The notes below the pieces were generated by a model. The model was not told the origin of the DNA. It worked only from the letters and a program-made list of their open reading frames with translations, and searched no databases. A DNA stretch of 64,000 nt from Mycolicibacterium sp. CH28 (lineage in GTDB: Bacteria; Actinomycetota; Actinomycetes; Mycobacteriales; Mycobacteriaceae). Shown piece after piece: positions 50,825 through 59,514 of this stretch (positions are counted from its first letter, which is position 1; the number at the start of each line of letters is the position of its first letter). The position numbers and the translations under genes are program-made. The stretch lies in contig NZ_SRLQ01000004.1 of NCBI RefSeq assembly GCF_004745805.1, positions 682,001 through 746,000 on the forward strand, read 5' to 3'.

Positions 50825-51789
50825 CGGAGGCCTTCCGTTGGCTGGGTGCGGCGTGTGGGGTCGCCGGCGGCGAGGCGTTCGGCCACCCGCAGCGCGGCCG
50901 AGGTCATGATGTCGAGGTTGCCGGCGTAGGCGGGCAGGTAATGGGCCGCGCCTTCTACCTCCAGGAAGACGCTGACCTGGGTTCGGTCGGCCGGCTGCAG
51001 GTCGGGGTTGAGTGTGCGCACGTCTTCGGATGCTGAGCGGTCGCGGAACTGCACCTGCTGTTTGAGGCGGTAGCCGGGAACGTAGCCGGCGACCTCGGCC
51101 ACCATCTCGTCGATGGAGGTGCGGATCTTGTCCTGCATTCCGGCGTCGAGGCGGTTGGTCAGGCACAAGACGGTGTCACGCATGATCAGCGGCGGGTCGG
51201 CGGGATTGAGAATGATGATCGCTTTGCCGCGCTGCGCGCCGCCGACGTGTTCGATCGCCGCGGAGGTGGTCTCGGTGAATTCGTCGATGTTGGCGCGGGT
51301 GCCGGGCCCGGCCGACTTCGAGGCGATGGAGGCCACGATCTCGGCGTAGTACACCGGGGCGACGCGGGCGACGGCAGCCACGATCGGGATGGTGGCCTGC
51401 CCGCCGCAGGTGACCATGTTGACGTTCGGGGCGTCGAGGTGCTGCTCGAGATTGACCGGGGGCACCGTAAAGGGGCCGATCGCCGCCGGAGTGAGGTCGA
51501 TGAGCCGGCGGCCATAGGGGGCCAGCGCCTCGGCGTTGGCGATGTGCGCTTTGGCCGATGTCGCATCGAAGATGATGCCGATGTCGGCGAAGTGCGGCAT
51601 CGCGATTAGTCCGGCGACCCCGTCGGAGGTGGTGGCAATGCCCAGGCGGCGGGCCCGTGCCAGACCGTCGGAGTCCGGGTCGACGCCGACGAGGGCGGCG
51701 ACGTCCAGGACGGCTGAGGTCCGTTTGATCTTGAACATCAGGTCGGTGCCGATGTTGCCGGATCCGATGATCGCGACTTTGGTGGTCAT
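50821..51789 (-). CDS. Acetaldehyde dehydrogenase (acylating), DmpF-type
   Basis: 322 residues. Rossmann start [17 protein letters not shown] (about 5-21), [22 protein letters not shown] (about 95-116), and the nucleophile Cys in [20 protein letters not shown] (near 130) are diagnostic. It turns acetaldehyde and CoA into acetyl-CoA with NAD. It overlaps both the aldolase gene and the amidohydrolase gene by four bases, so these three are made together. Confidence 0.96.
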   Translation of the reverse strand: MTTKVAIIGSGNIGTDLMFKIKRTSAVLDVAALVGVDPDSDGLARARRLGIATTSDGVAGLIAMPHFADIGIIFDATSAKAHIANAEALAPYGRRLIDLTPAAIGPFTVPPVNLEQHLDAPNVNMVTCGGQATIPIVAAVARVAPVYYAEIVASIASKSAGPGTRANIDEFTETTSAAIEHVGGAQRGKAIIILNPADPPLIMRDTVLCLTNRLDAGMQDKIRTSIDEMVAEVAGYVPGYRLKQQVQFRDRSASEDVRTLNPDLQPADRTQVSVFLEVEGAAHYLPAYAGNLDIMTSAALRVAERLAAGDPTRRTQPTEGLR

Positions 51790-52904
51790 CCTGAAGTTCC
51801 CTTCCCAGGCCCGCAGTGGGGGTGTCGGTTTGGTGCGGTGGCGAGCGTTGTCACGTCCCAGCCGTCACAGTTGGGGTGATCCGACCCGGCGCACAGGGCG
51901 CCGGGGTTGGTGGTGCCGATGCGTTGTCGCAGATGGGGCTCGAGGTGCGCGAGGACGGCGCCGGCGGGTTGTTCGCGCGCGGCGAAGGGGTAGTCGGTGC
52001 CCAGCACAACGTGGTCGTGCCCGAAGCGGCGCACCGCCAGTCGCAGGCTCGCGTCGTCATAGGTCAACGAATCGCACCACAACCGGCGCGCTGCGTGGGA
52101 GATCGGCTCGCCGGTGTCGGCGGCGGTTGCGAGATGTTGCCCGCGGTCCAGACGTGGCAGCAGGGCGGGAAGCGCACCTGCGCCGTGCGCGAGGACGATG
52201 CGCGCTGCGGGTGCGGCCTGCACGGTGCCGGCGGACAGCAGCGCAGCGGCGGCGGCCGCGGTTTCGGTGGGCATGCCGAAGCCAAACCCTAACCCCAGGT
52301 TGCTGATACGCGGATCAAGGTCGCGGTCGACCGGGTGGATGAAGATCACCGCAGATAGTGCCGACGCGGCGTCGAAGAACGGCGTGAACTGGTCATCGGT
52401 GAGTTCGAGTTCTCCGACGCGGGTGCCGATCTCGACGCCGACGAATCCGAGCTCGGTCACGCACCGGGTCAGTTCCGCGACGGCCAGCGCCGAGTCTTGC
52501 ATCGGAACCGCGCCGAGGGCCACGAATCGGTGTGGCGCCGAGGCGACCATGGCGGCCAGAAAGTCGTTCTGGGCGCGCGCCAATTCCGCGGCTCCGGGCG
52601 CGGGCTGGTCATGGCAGAACGTCACCGGGATGGGGGAAAGAACCTGCACGGCGATGCCCTCACGATCCATATCGCAGATCCGCGCCGCCGTCGACCAGCA
52701 GGTGTCGTCGATGCGGCGATACAGACGGTCGCCGAGGACGATCTGGGCGCTGCGTTCACCGGTGCGCTCGACCCGGGGGAAACACCCCGCATGCGTGGCC
52801 CCGACATCGGGCAGATCGGGGTCGATCGCGTGGGTATGGAAATCGATCATTCCCTGGGCGAGACCCGCGAGCTGCTCCGACCGCGCCGTCGGCTGTGCCA
52901 TCAC
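51786..52904 (-). CDS. Amidohydrolase-family decarboxylase (ACMSD-like)
   Basis: 372 residues of amidohydrolase family 2. The metal motif is [12 protein letters not shown] (about 19-30). A middle block reads [25 protein letters not shown], then metal-ligand His in [11 protein letters not shown] (near 189) and the late Asp in [10 protein letters not shown] (near 316). This is the family of ACMSD, which decarboxylates 2-amino-3-carboxymuconate semialdehyde. Between an extradiol dioxygenase and the lower pathway it would fit removal of the carboxyl group from a carboxylated ring-fission product. P. putida uses an unrelated CmtD at that step, as far as I recall. Confidence 0.8.
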   Translation of the reverse strand: MMAQPTARSEQLAGLAQGMIDFHTHAIDPDLPDVGATHAGCFPRVERTGERSAQIVLGDRLYRRIDDTCWSTAARICDMDREGIAVQVLSPIPVTFCHDQPAPGAAELARAQNDFLAAMVASAPHRFVALGAVPMQDSALAVAELTRCVTELGFVGVEIGTRVGELELTDDQFTPFFDAASALSAVIFIHPVDRDLDPRISNLGLGFGFGMPTETAAAAAALLSAGTVQAAPAARIVLAHGAGALPALLPRLDRGQHLATAADTGEPISHAARRLWCDSLTYDDASLRLAVRRFGHDHVVLGTDYPFAAREQPAGAVLAHLEPHLRQRIGTTNPGALCAGSDHPNCDGWDVTTLATAPNRHPHCGPGKGTSG

Positions 52905-52956
52905 ACTCGATTCCTCGTAACTGTTTGCGACCCCATGGTGGGGCGGTGGGCCCGGG

Positions 52957-54027
52957 TCAGGGGTGGTAAAGGGCGAAGACCTTGTTGGAGTTGAAGACGT
53001 CGGTCTCGATGAACTCTGTCCAGGACGGTCTCGGAGCTCCGAGTGCTTCCATGGCTCCCAGCAGCGGGAACCAGTTGAGCAGTTCCTGCTGGCCTGATTC
53101 CTCCAGATCGGTCAGCGACACCGCGCGCCACGCGTCGACATCGCCGGCGGTGAGTCGCTCGTACAGGTGCCGGTCGGTGGCCGTGTCGGGCCGCAACCGC
53201 CAGGTCTTGTCACACAAGAAGGCATGCGACCAGCTCGACGATGCCACCAGAGCGACCCGCCACGGCGACTCGGCCAGGATTTGGCCGACCGCCGCGCCGA
53301 CGGCCACCATTCGGGCCGGATGCGGCGAGGGCGGATCGAGTTCCCGGATGTCATCGACCCGGCTGGCAAACCCCTGATAGCTGATGACCCGGCGTCCGTA
53401 GCAATTGATGGGAAACGGGATGACGGGGTAGTCGAAACCCGTGCGGTGGTAATCGAGATAGAGGATGGCGTTGAGGAACGCGTGGGGCAGGCCCGGATGG
53501 TGCAGCGGCTGATAAGCGTAGGCGGCGTCGATGCCGCGTTCGAGCAACGAGCTCACCAGGTGCTTGGCCACGTCTCGGCGGCCCCGGACCTTGAACACCG
53601 TCGTGTCGGCGGCCTCGCCCCACACGTTGGGGCGGTCGACCATGTCCGAGGAGTGATCAGCGTGTGCCCACGGCCGGACCTCCATGTCGTCGTAGGCCTG
53701 CACCGAGAAGGGAGGAATAATGTCCTCGCGAAAATTCTCGTACTGGTCATCGCCCCAGATCAGCACGACGTCGGGAGCGAACTCGTCGAGGGCGTTGCGG
53801 GCACGCTCGAAACCGGCGACCAGGGAGGCGCGGTGACCCGCGGCTGCCGACCGCCCTTCGTCAGAACCCCACTCCCGCCGCATTAACTCCGGCCAATTCG
53901 CTGGATCCTTCTCCGCAGCGGGAATGCCCGGATCCTGGAGGGCCTTCCGCAGCAGGCCGGCCATGTCGTCGTCGCGGCCACTCAGCGGCGGGTAATGCGA
54001 TAACCCGATTCCCAGCACTTCACCCAT
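52957..54027 (-). CDS. Class III extradiol ring-cleavage dioxygenase (LigB family)
   Basis: 356 residues from the ATG at 54027; an AGGAGG lies six bases upstream, while an upstream ATG at 54033 abuts it. The iron ligand His11 is in IGLSHYPPLSG; a second conserved block is APDVVLIWGDDQYENFRED (about 84-102). The His-rich stretch (AYQPLHHPGLPHAFLNAI, about 171-188) and VALVASSSWSHAFLCDK (about 256-272) complete the LigB-like site. Non-haem Fe(II) cleaves a catechol ring next to the hydroxyls. First gene of the minus-strand operon, divergent from the MarR gene. Confidence 0.85.
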   Translation of the reverse strand: MGEVLGIGLSHYPPLSGRDDDMAGLLRKALQDPGIPAAEKDPANWPELMRREWGSDEGRSAAAGHRASLVAGFERARNALDEFAPDVVLIWGDDQYENFREDIIPPFSVQAYDDMEVRPWAHADHSSDMVDRPNVWGEAADTTVFKVRGRRDVAKHLVSSLLERGIDAAYAYQPLHHPGLPHAFLNAILYLDYHRTGFDYPVIPFPINCYGRRVISYQGFASRVDDIRELDPPSPHPARMVAVGAAVGQILAESPWRVALVASSSWSHAFLCDKTWRLRPDTATDRHLYERLTAGDVDAWRAVSLTDLEESGQQELLNWFPLLGAMEALGAPRPSWTEFIETDVFNSNKVFALYHP

Positions 54028-54057
54028 GACCATCCTCCTGTGGCGTGTGTGACACAC

Positions 54058-54164
54058 GTTGCCCGAACACCCAGATAGTACAGGTATATAAATATCTAGG
54101 TCAACAAGCTTTCAATGGTAAAGTCTGGTCGCGTACCCCAAATCCTCGGCACGAGGGAGCACAG
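54058..54164. promoter_or_regulatory. Divergent promoter region of the two catabolic operons
   Basis: An unusually AT-rich stretch (AGATAGTACAGGTATATAAA then TATCTAGGTC, 54072-54101) with AGATA/TATCT arms and an imperfect GGTATATAAATATC palindrome lies between the LigB and MarR starts. It is a likely MarR operator over back-to-back promoters. Confidence 0.45.
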
Positions 54165-54779
54165 GTGAGCAGGCAGCCCGCCGATCGACCCGCAGTCGGG
54201 CGGGCGGGGTTGTCGGTGCCCGAGCAAGTCTTTCGCAGTGCGCGTGAGGCCGGCGATGAACTCGACCCGGAGGCGCTCGCCGTGATGATGATGCTCTACC
54301 GCGCGGTCGCGGCGGTGGACCGCACGCATGCGGCGGAACTGGCGCCCTACAAACTCAACTTGGGCCAATTCCAGGCGCTCAGCGTGTTGCACCGGGTGCA
54401 AGAGCCGGTCACGATGGGCGAGCTGGCCGAGTTGCTGTCGGTTCGGCGCGCCAACCTCACTGGCCTGATCGACACCCTGGCGCGGCGGTCGCTGGTGCAG
54501 CGGGTGCTCAACCCTCGCGACCGGCGTTCGTTCCTGGTCGAGATCACCCCGGCCGCCGAAAGGTTGCTTGAGGAATTCCTGCCGCACCACTGGCGCTACC
54601 TCAGCACCCTGACCAGGGGGTTGGCCAGCGGGGAGTTGCGCGAGCTGGCGCAGCTGCTGGACCGGCTGCGGAGCTCGGTGGAAGCTGCCCCCCCGTGCCC
54701 GATGCCGACCGCTAGGAACGGCCAGCGAGACGCACGCGATGACATCCGGACACCAACGGAACCATCCGCCCCGCGCTGA
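54165..54779 (+). CDS. MarR-family transcriptional regulator
   Basis: 204 residues from the GTG at 54165 with a GAGGGAG site; an earlier in-frame start at 54045 would run through the AT-rich promoter region. Winged helix: LGQFQALSVLHRVQEPVTMG (about 66-85), ELAELLSVRRANLTGLIDTLARRSLVQRVLNPRDRRSFLVEIT (about 86-128). It is divergent from the LigB operon and 103 bp before the FprB-like gene, so it can control both. The likely effector is the aromatic acid or its CoA-free intermediate. Confidence 0.88.
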   Translation: MSRQPADRPAVGRAGLSVPEQVFRSAREAGDELDPEALAVMMMLYRAVAAVDRTHAAELAPYKLNLGQFQALSVLHRVQEPVTMGELAELLSVRRANLTGLIDTLARRSLVQRVLNPRDRRSFLVEITPAAERLLEEFLPHHWRYLSTLTRGLASGELRELAQLLDRLRSSVEAAPPCPMPTARNGQRDARDDIRTPTEPSAPR

Positions 54780-54881
54780 ACCGGCGCCCCGCCACGGATC
54801 AGCGCACCTCGCCGCCCCGCGGCAGACCCGCTGGGGCACACACGCCGACCTTAGACCGACGAGCTGTTGAGAGGCCGCCCG

Positions 54882-56483
54882 ATGACGTATGTGATCACCC
54901 AGAGCTGCTGCAAGGACGCCAGCTGCGTGTCGGTGTGCCCGGTCGACTGCATCGGGCCCGTCGGCGCGCCGGGAGAATCCACTGACTCCGAGATGCTCTA
55001 CATCGACCCGGCGGCGTGCATCGACTGCGGCGCTTGCGTGCAAGAGTGTCCCGTCGGCGCCATCTACCACCACGACGAATTGCCGCCCGGCCAGCAGCGG
55101 TTCGGCGACATCAACGCCCGCTACTTCCAGCTCCACCCCTCGCCAGCCGACCAGCCGGTGCCGCGCCGCGATCATGCCCCGGTGCGGCCCGGGTCGCTTC
55201 GGGTGGCGATCGTGGGCGCCGGACCCGCAGGCTGTTACGCCGCCGGCGAGCTGACACGCATCGATGGGGTGCAGGTGGCGATGTTTGAGCGGCTTCCCAC
55301 GCCATACGGGCTGCTGCGCGCTGGAGTGGCACCCGACCACCAACACACCAAAGCCATCGCCGACCTGTTCGACACCGCGCTGTGTCATCCCCAGCTGCAG
55401 TGTCACTTCAACGTCGAGGTTGGCCGCGACCTCACCCACCAAGAGCTGCTCGCGCGCCACCACGCGGTGATCTATGCAACCGGAGCCAGCGCCAGCCGGG
55501 ATCTGGGGCTGCCGGGCGAACACCTGCCCGGCAGCCACACCGCCGCGGAGTTCGTCGGCTGGTACAACGGCCATCCCGATCACGCCGACGCCGAATTCGC
55601 TTTGTCCGGCCAGCGGGCGGTGATCATCGGCAACGGCAATGTCGCGTTAGACGTGGCCCGCATCATGCTCAGCGAGCCCGACGAACTGGCACGTACCGAC
55701 ATCGCCCAGCACGCGGTCGACGCGTTATCCACCAGCGCGATACGGGAGGTCGTCATCGTGGCGCGGCGCGGACTGCGCGACGCCGCCTTCTCGGTCGGGG
55801 AATTCCTGGCACTGGGCAATCTGGACCGTGTCGACGTCGTCATCGAGGGCGCCGACCTGCACGACAATCCCGGCGACGACGCGGAAACCGCGCTCAAGGT
55901 CGAAATCGCCCGTGAATTCGCCCAGCGCAGCTTAACGTCAACCCACAAAAGAATCGTCTTCCGGTTCTTGACGACACCGGTCGAGGTCGTCGGTGACAGC
56001 AGGGTAGAGGGGCTAGGTGTTCGCGGCCCAGATGGCCACACCGCCGTCATCGAGACATCGCTGCTCCTGCGGTCCATCGGCTACCGCAGCCACCCCATCC
56101 CCGGGGTGCCGTTCGACCCGGCCAGCGGCCGGGTGCCCCACGACAACGGGCGCGTGCACGATCACGACGGTCAACCAGCACCTGGTATTTATGTCACGGG
56201 CTGGGTCAAACGCGGACCCCGCGGAGTGATCGGCACCAACCGCGGCTGCGCCGAGCAAACGGTGACACAGCTATGGACAGACTTCGACAACGGCCTGCTC
56301 ACCCGCGATATCGACGAGCCTACCGCCCTAACGGACCTGCTGGCCGAACGCGGTGTCCAGCCACTGTCCTGGCAGGACTGGTGCGCGATCGACACCGCCG
56401 AACGCCAACGCGGACTCGACAGGTCCCGTCCCCGGGACAAGTTCGTCCGCATCGCCGACGCACTCGCCGCGGCACAGAAGTAA
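54882..56483 (+). CDS. Ferredoxin / ferredoxin-NADP reductase fusion (FprB-like)
   Basis: 533 residues from the ATG at 54882 (a TTG at 54867 would add five). N-terminal ferredoxin domain: CCKDASCVSVCPVDCI (Cys9-Cys23) and CIDCGACVQECPVGAI (Cys46-Cys56), consistent with a 7Fe or 8Fe ferredoxin. From about 108 an adrenodoxin-reductase-type domain: FAD motif VAIVGAGPAGCYAAGEL, NADP motif VIIGNGNVALDVARIML and GWVKRGPRGVIGTNR. M. tuberculosis FprB has this plan. In this operon it may feed electrons to the Rieske dioxygenase or to the membrane hydroxylase. Confidence 0.92.
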   Translation: MTYVITQSCCKDASCVSVCPVDCIGPVGAPGESTDSEMLYIDPAACIDCGACVQECPVGAIYHHDELPPGQQRFGDINARYFQLHPSPADQPVPRRDHAPVRPGSLRVAIVGAGPAGCYAAGELTRIDGVQVAMFERLPTPYGLLRAGVAPDHQHTKAIADLFDTALCHPQLQCHFNVEVGRDLTHQELLARHHAVIYATGASASRDLGLPGEHLPGSHTAAEFVGWYNGHPDHADAEFALSGQRAVIIGNGNVALDVARIMLSEPDELARTDIAQHAVDALSTSAIREVVIVARRGLRDAAFSVGEFLALGNLDRVDVVIEGADLHDNPGDDAETALKVEIAREFAQRSLTSTHKRIVFRFLTTPVEVVGDSRVEGLGVRGPDGHTAVIETSLLLRSIGYRSHPIPGVPFDPASGRVPHDNGRVHDHDGQPAPGIYVTGWVKRGPRGVIGTNRGCAEQTVTQLWTDFDNGLLTRDIDEPTALTDLLAERGVQPLSWQDWCAIDTAERQRGLDRSRPRDKFVRIADALAAAQK

Positions 56484-56884
56484 TCGAACCCAACGCCTGC
56501 ACCCCGCGGGCCATGGGGAACCCGCCGGGCAGCGGTGTGCGCCAACAGTGATCGGCCCGCCGCACTATTGACCGCCGCTGCCCAACCGCTCGATGACGAC
56601 CGTCGATCCCTGTGCTGGCCGGAAATAGGCCCGAGCACGCCGCAGCCCGCGCGCGCAGTACGGCAGTGGGCAGGCCGTGATGGGTTGAACGCGGCCCGAC
56701 CGCCGTCCGGCCGATGCTGGCAGCGTACGGGCGACCGTGGCAAGCGTGGCGGGCCGAACCCACCACCTAGTTATGATCCTTGACTATCTTGGGCTGAAAC
56801 CTTTATGCTCTGCATGACCTAGCTCACACCGAGTGGCGGTAGCTGAGCTGGCTCACTTGAGTTTGCTGGTCAAAGGAGACGGGA
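56484..56884. other. 401-bp gap with promoter upstream of the oxidation operon
   Basis: No gene was recognised. The last 110 bp carry the promoter below and two near-repeats of AGCTCAC (56821 and 56850 region) that could be regulator sites. Confidence 0.4.
56780..56809 (+). promoter_or_regulatory. Vegetative-type promoter before the aldehyde dehydrogenase gene
   Basis: TTGACT (56780-56785), 18-nt spacer, TATGCT (56804-56809), 75 bp before the ATG. It would start a separate transcript for ALDH, ADH, hydroxylase, dioxygenase and SDR genes. Confidence 0.5.
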
Positions 56885-58351
56885 ATGTCGGTGGCGTACG
56901 ACTCGCTGTTCATCGGTGGGGAAGGGGTCGCGTCGGGCGGGGCGACGCAGATCACGGTGGTGTCGGCGAGCACCGAGGAGGTGCTGGGGCAGGTACCGGA
57001 GGCCACCGAGGCTGATGTCGACGCAGCGGTCGCGGCGGCGCGCGGTGCGTGTGACGACCCGGCGGGCTGGTCGCGGTGGGAGCCTGCGCGGCGCGCCGAG
57101 GCGTTGGAGAGGCTGGCCGACGCGCTCGACAAGCGGGGGGAGGACATCGCGCATCGCGTCAGCAGTCAGAACGGGATGCCGATCGCGGTGTCGCGCCAGC
57201 TGGAGGCGGTGTTCCCGGCGACGTTGTTGCGTTATTACGCGGGCATGGTGCGTGACCGTGAGTCGGAGGAGAGCCGTCCGGGGTTGTTCGGTGGGACCAC
57301 CCTGGTGCGGCGCACACCCGTTGGGGTGGTCGGCGCGATTGTGCCGTGGAACTTCCCGCAGACGCTGGCCGCGTTCAAGTACGCTCCGGCGCTGGCCGCC
57401 GGCTGCACCGTGGTCATCAAGCCCTCACCGGAGACCGTGCTCGACAGCTACCTGCTAGCCGAGGCCGTACAGGAGGCAGCGCTGCCGCCGGGCGTGGTCA
57501 ACATCGTCACGGGCGGGCGCGACGTCGGCGCGCATCTGGTCTCCCATCCCGGGGTCGACAAGGTCGCCTTCACGGGCTCGACCGGTGCGGGCCGCCAGAT
57601 CGCCGAGACGTGCGGGCGGATGCTGCGCCCGGTCACCTTGGAGCTGGGAGGAAAGTCCGCGGCGATCATCCTCGACGACGCCGATCTGGACTTGACCACC
57701 ACTGCCCAGAACCTGTTCGGCGCGACGCTGCTCAACAACGGTCAGACGTGTTATCTGTCCACCCGGATTCTGGTGCCGCGCAGCCGCTACGCGCAGATCG
57801 TGGACGTGTTCACCGGCTTCGTGGAGGGTCTGACGGTCGGTGATGCGCTCGATCCCGACACGCAGATCGGTCCGATGGCCAGTGCCCGGCATCGGCAGCG
57901 CGTGGAGAGTCTCATCGCCCAGGGCCGCGCTGAGGGCGCGAGGGTCACCGCGGGCGGAGGCCGGCCCTCGCAGCTGGACAAGGGGTGGTTCGTCGAGCCG
58001 ACGGTGTTTGCCGACGTGGACAACAGCTTCACGGTGGCACGGGAGGAGATCTTCGGCCCGGTGCTGTCGCTGATCCCGTACACGGAGGTCGACGAGGCGG
58101 TGCAGATCGCCAACGACTCCGATTACGGCCTGGGTGGCACCGTCTGGAGCAGCGACCCCGAGCGCGCCGTCGAGGTGGCCCGTCGTGTCCAGACCGGCAC
58201 GATCGGCATCAACCAGTATCTGCCAGATCCCACTGCCCCGTTCGGCGGGGTGAAGGCCAGCGGCCTGGGCCGCGAGCTGGGCCCGGAGGGGCTGGCCGCC
58301 TACGAGAACCAGAAGTCCATCTATCTGGGCGCACCGGCATCCGGTAACTGA
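56885..58351 (+). CDS. Aldehyde dehydrogenase (aromatic aldehyde, XylC/CymC-like role)
   Basis: 488 residues. GAIVPWNFPQTLAAFKYAPAL (about 149-169), KPSPETVLDSYLLAEA (about 179-194), the base Glu in VTLELGGKSAAIIL (near 251) and nucleophile Cys in NNGQTCYLSTRILVPR (near 285) show an active enzyme. The tail APFGGVKASGLGRELGPEGLAAYENQKSIYL is common to betaine-type and benzaldehyde-type dehydrogenases. With the alcohol dehydrogenase and membrane hydroxylase next to it, oxidation of a benzylic aldehyde (cuminic or toluic aldehyde) to the acid is likely. AGGAGACGGG precedes the ATG. Confidence 0.88.
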   Translation: MSVAYDSLFIGGEGVASGGATQITVVSASTEEVLGQVPEATEADVDAAVAAARGACDDPAGWSRWEPARRAEALERLADALDKRGEDIAHRVSSQNGMPIAVSRQLEAVFPATLLRYYAGMVRDRESEESRPGLFGGTTLVRRTPVGVVGAIVPWNFPQTLAAFKYAPALAAGCTVVIKPSPETVLDSYLLAEAVQEAALPPGVVNIVTGGRDVGAHLVSHPGVDKVAFTGSTGAGRQIAETCGRMLRPVTLELGGKSAAIILDDADLDLTTTAQNLFGATLLNNGQTCYLSTRILVPRSRYAQIVDVFTGFVEGLTVGDALDPDTQIGPMASARHRQRVESLIAQGRAEGARVTAGGGRPSQLDKGWFVEPTVFADVDNSFTVAREEIFGPVLSLIPYTEVDEAVQIANDSDYGLGGTVWSSDPERAVEVARRVQTGTIGINQYLPDPTAPFGGVKASGLGRELGPEGLAAYENQKSIYLGAPASGN

Positions 58352-58373
58352 TCGAGACCTTCAGGAGACGACG

Positions 58374-59471
58374 ATGACAACCAGCACCGCGGCTGTAGTC
58401 CGGGACAAGGGCGGGCCCTTCCACATCGAAGACGTCCAGATCGGGGAGCCGCGCGCCGACGAGGTGCGCGTGCGCATCGTGGCCAGCGGCATCTGCCACA
58501 CCGACATCATCGTGCGTGACCAGGTGCTGCCGCCCGGGCCGCCGGCGATTCTGGGGCACGAGGGCGCCGGCGTGGTGGAGGCGGTGGGATCCGAGGTGCG
58601 CTCGCTAGCCCCCGGCGATCATGTGGTGCTCGCGCCGGTGTCGTGCAGCAGGTGCCGTAACTGTGTGAGCGGGCATCCGATGAATTGCGATTCCTTCACA
58701 CCGCTGAACTTCGGGGGCCGCCGCGCCGACGGTTCCACGGCCTACCGCGACAGTCGCGGCGCCGAACTCAACGCCCACTTCTTCGGCCAATCCTCGTTCA
58801 GCCACCACGCAATCGTCCCGGAGCGCGGCGCGGTCAAAGTCTCCGATCAGGCGCCGCTGGAATTGCTGGGACCGCTGGGCTGCGGTCTGCAAACCGGTGC
58901 CGGCGCGGTGCTGACCGCGCTGGCACCGCCCGCGGGCGCCAGCATCGCCGTGTTCGGCGCCGGGGCTGTCGGCCTGGCCGCGATCATGGGTGCGGTGATC
59001 GCCGGCTGCGCCCCGATCATCGCGGTCGACCTCAACGCGTCGCGACTCGACATGGCCATCGAACTGGGCGCCACCCACGCCGTGAAAGCCTCCGACGACG
59101 CCGTAGAGCAGATCCAGGCCATCACCGGCGGGGGAGCGGACTTTACGCTGGACGCCGTCGGGTTACCGGCAACCCTGCGGCAGGCCGTCACCGCACTCAA
59201 CGTCGGTGGCACCGCCGGGCTGGTCGGCGCCAACGCGCTCGGACAAGAGGTGTCCCTGGACCTCATGCATCTGCTGTTCGGGCGCACCGTGAAGGGAATC
59301 ATCGAGGGCGACACGGTGCCGGGAGTGTTCATCCCCCGCCTGGTCGACTTGTTCCTGCGCGGACGCTTCCCGTTCGACAAGATCATCCAGCGCTACCCGT
59401 TTACCGAGATCAACACCGCGATCGCGGACACCGAAGCCGGCCGCGCCATCAAACCCGTGGTGCTCTACTAA
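58374..59471 (+). CDS. Zinc alcohol dehydrogenase (aryl-alcohol, XylB-like)
   Basis: 365 residues. Catalytic zinc ligands Cys41 (SGICHTDIIVRD) and His62-Glu63 (LGHEGAGVVE), structural zinc Cys91, Cys94, Cys97 and Cys105 (CSRCRNCVSGHPMNC), NAD motif VFGAGAVGLAAIMGAVIAG (about 195-213) followed by the acidic VDLNASRLDMA. This is the zinc-containing aryl-alcohol dehydrogenase type represented by XylB and benzyl-alcohol dehydrogenases. It would oxidise the benzylic alcohol made by the adjoining hydroxylase. An AGGAGACG site precedes the ATG. Confidence 0.9.
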   Translation: MTTSTAAVVRDKGGPFHIEDVQIGEPRADEVRVRIVASGICHTDIIVRDQVLPPGPPAILGHEGAGVVEAVGSEVRSLAPGDHVVLAPVSCSRCRNCVSGHPMNCDSFTPLNFGGRRADGSTAYRDSRGAELNAHFFGQSSFSHHAIVPERGAVKVSDQAPLELLGPLGCGLQTGAGAVLTALAPPAGASIAVFGAGAVGLAAIMGAVIAGCAPIIAVDLNASRLDMAIELGATHAVKASDDAVEQIQAITGGGADFTLDAVGLPATLRQAVTALNVGGTAGLVGANALGQEVSLDLMHLLFGRTVKGIIEGDTVPGVFIPRLVDLFLRGRFPFDKIIQRYPFTEINTAIADTEAGRAIKPVVLY

Positions 59472-59514
59472 CCCACACAGCCTGACCTGGTCGGTCACGA
59501 GAAAGGTACGAAAG

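Noticed and set aside
54096..55583. 495-residue minus-strand frame opposite MarR and FprB
   Set aside because: It opposes two well-supported genes and shows no recognisable domain.
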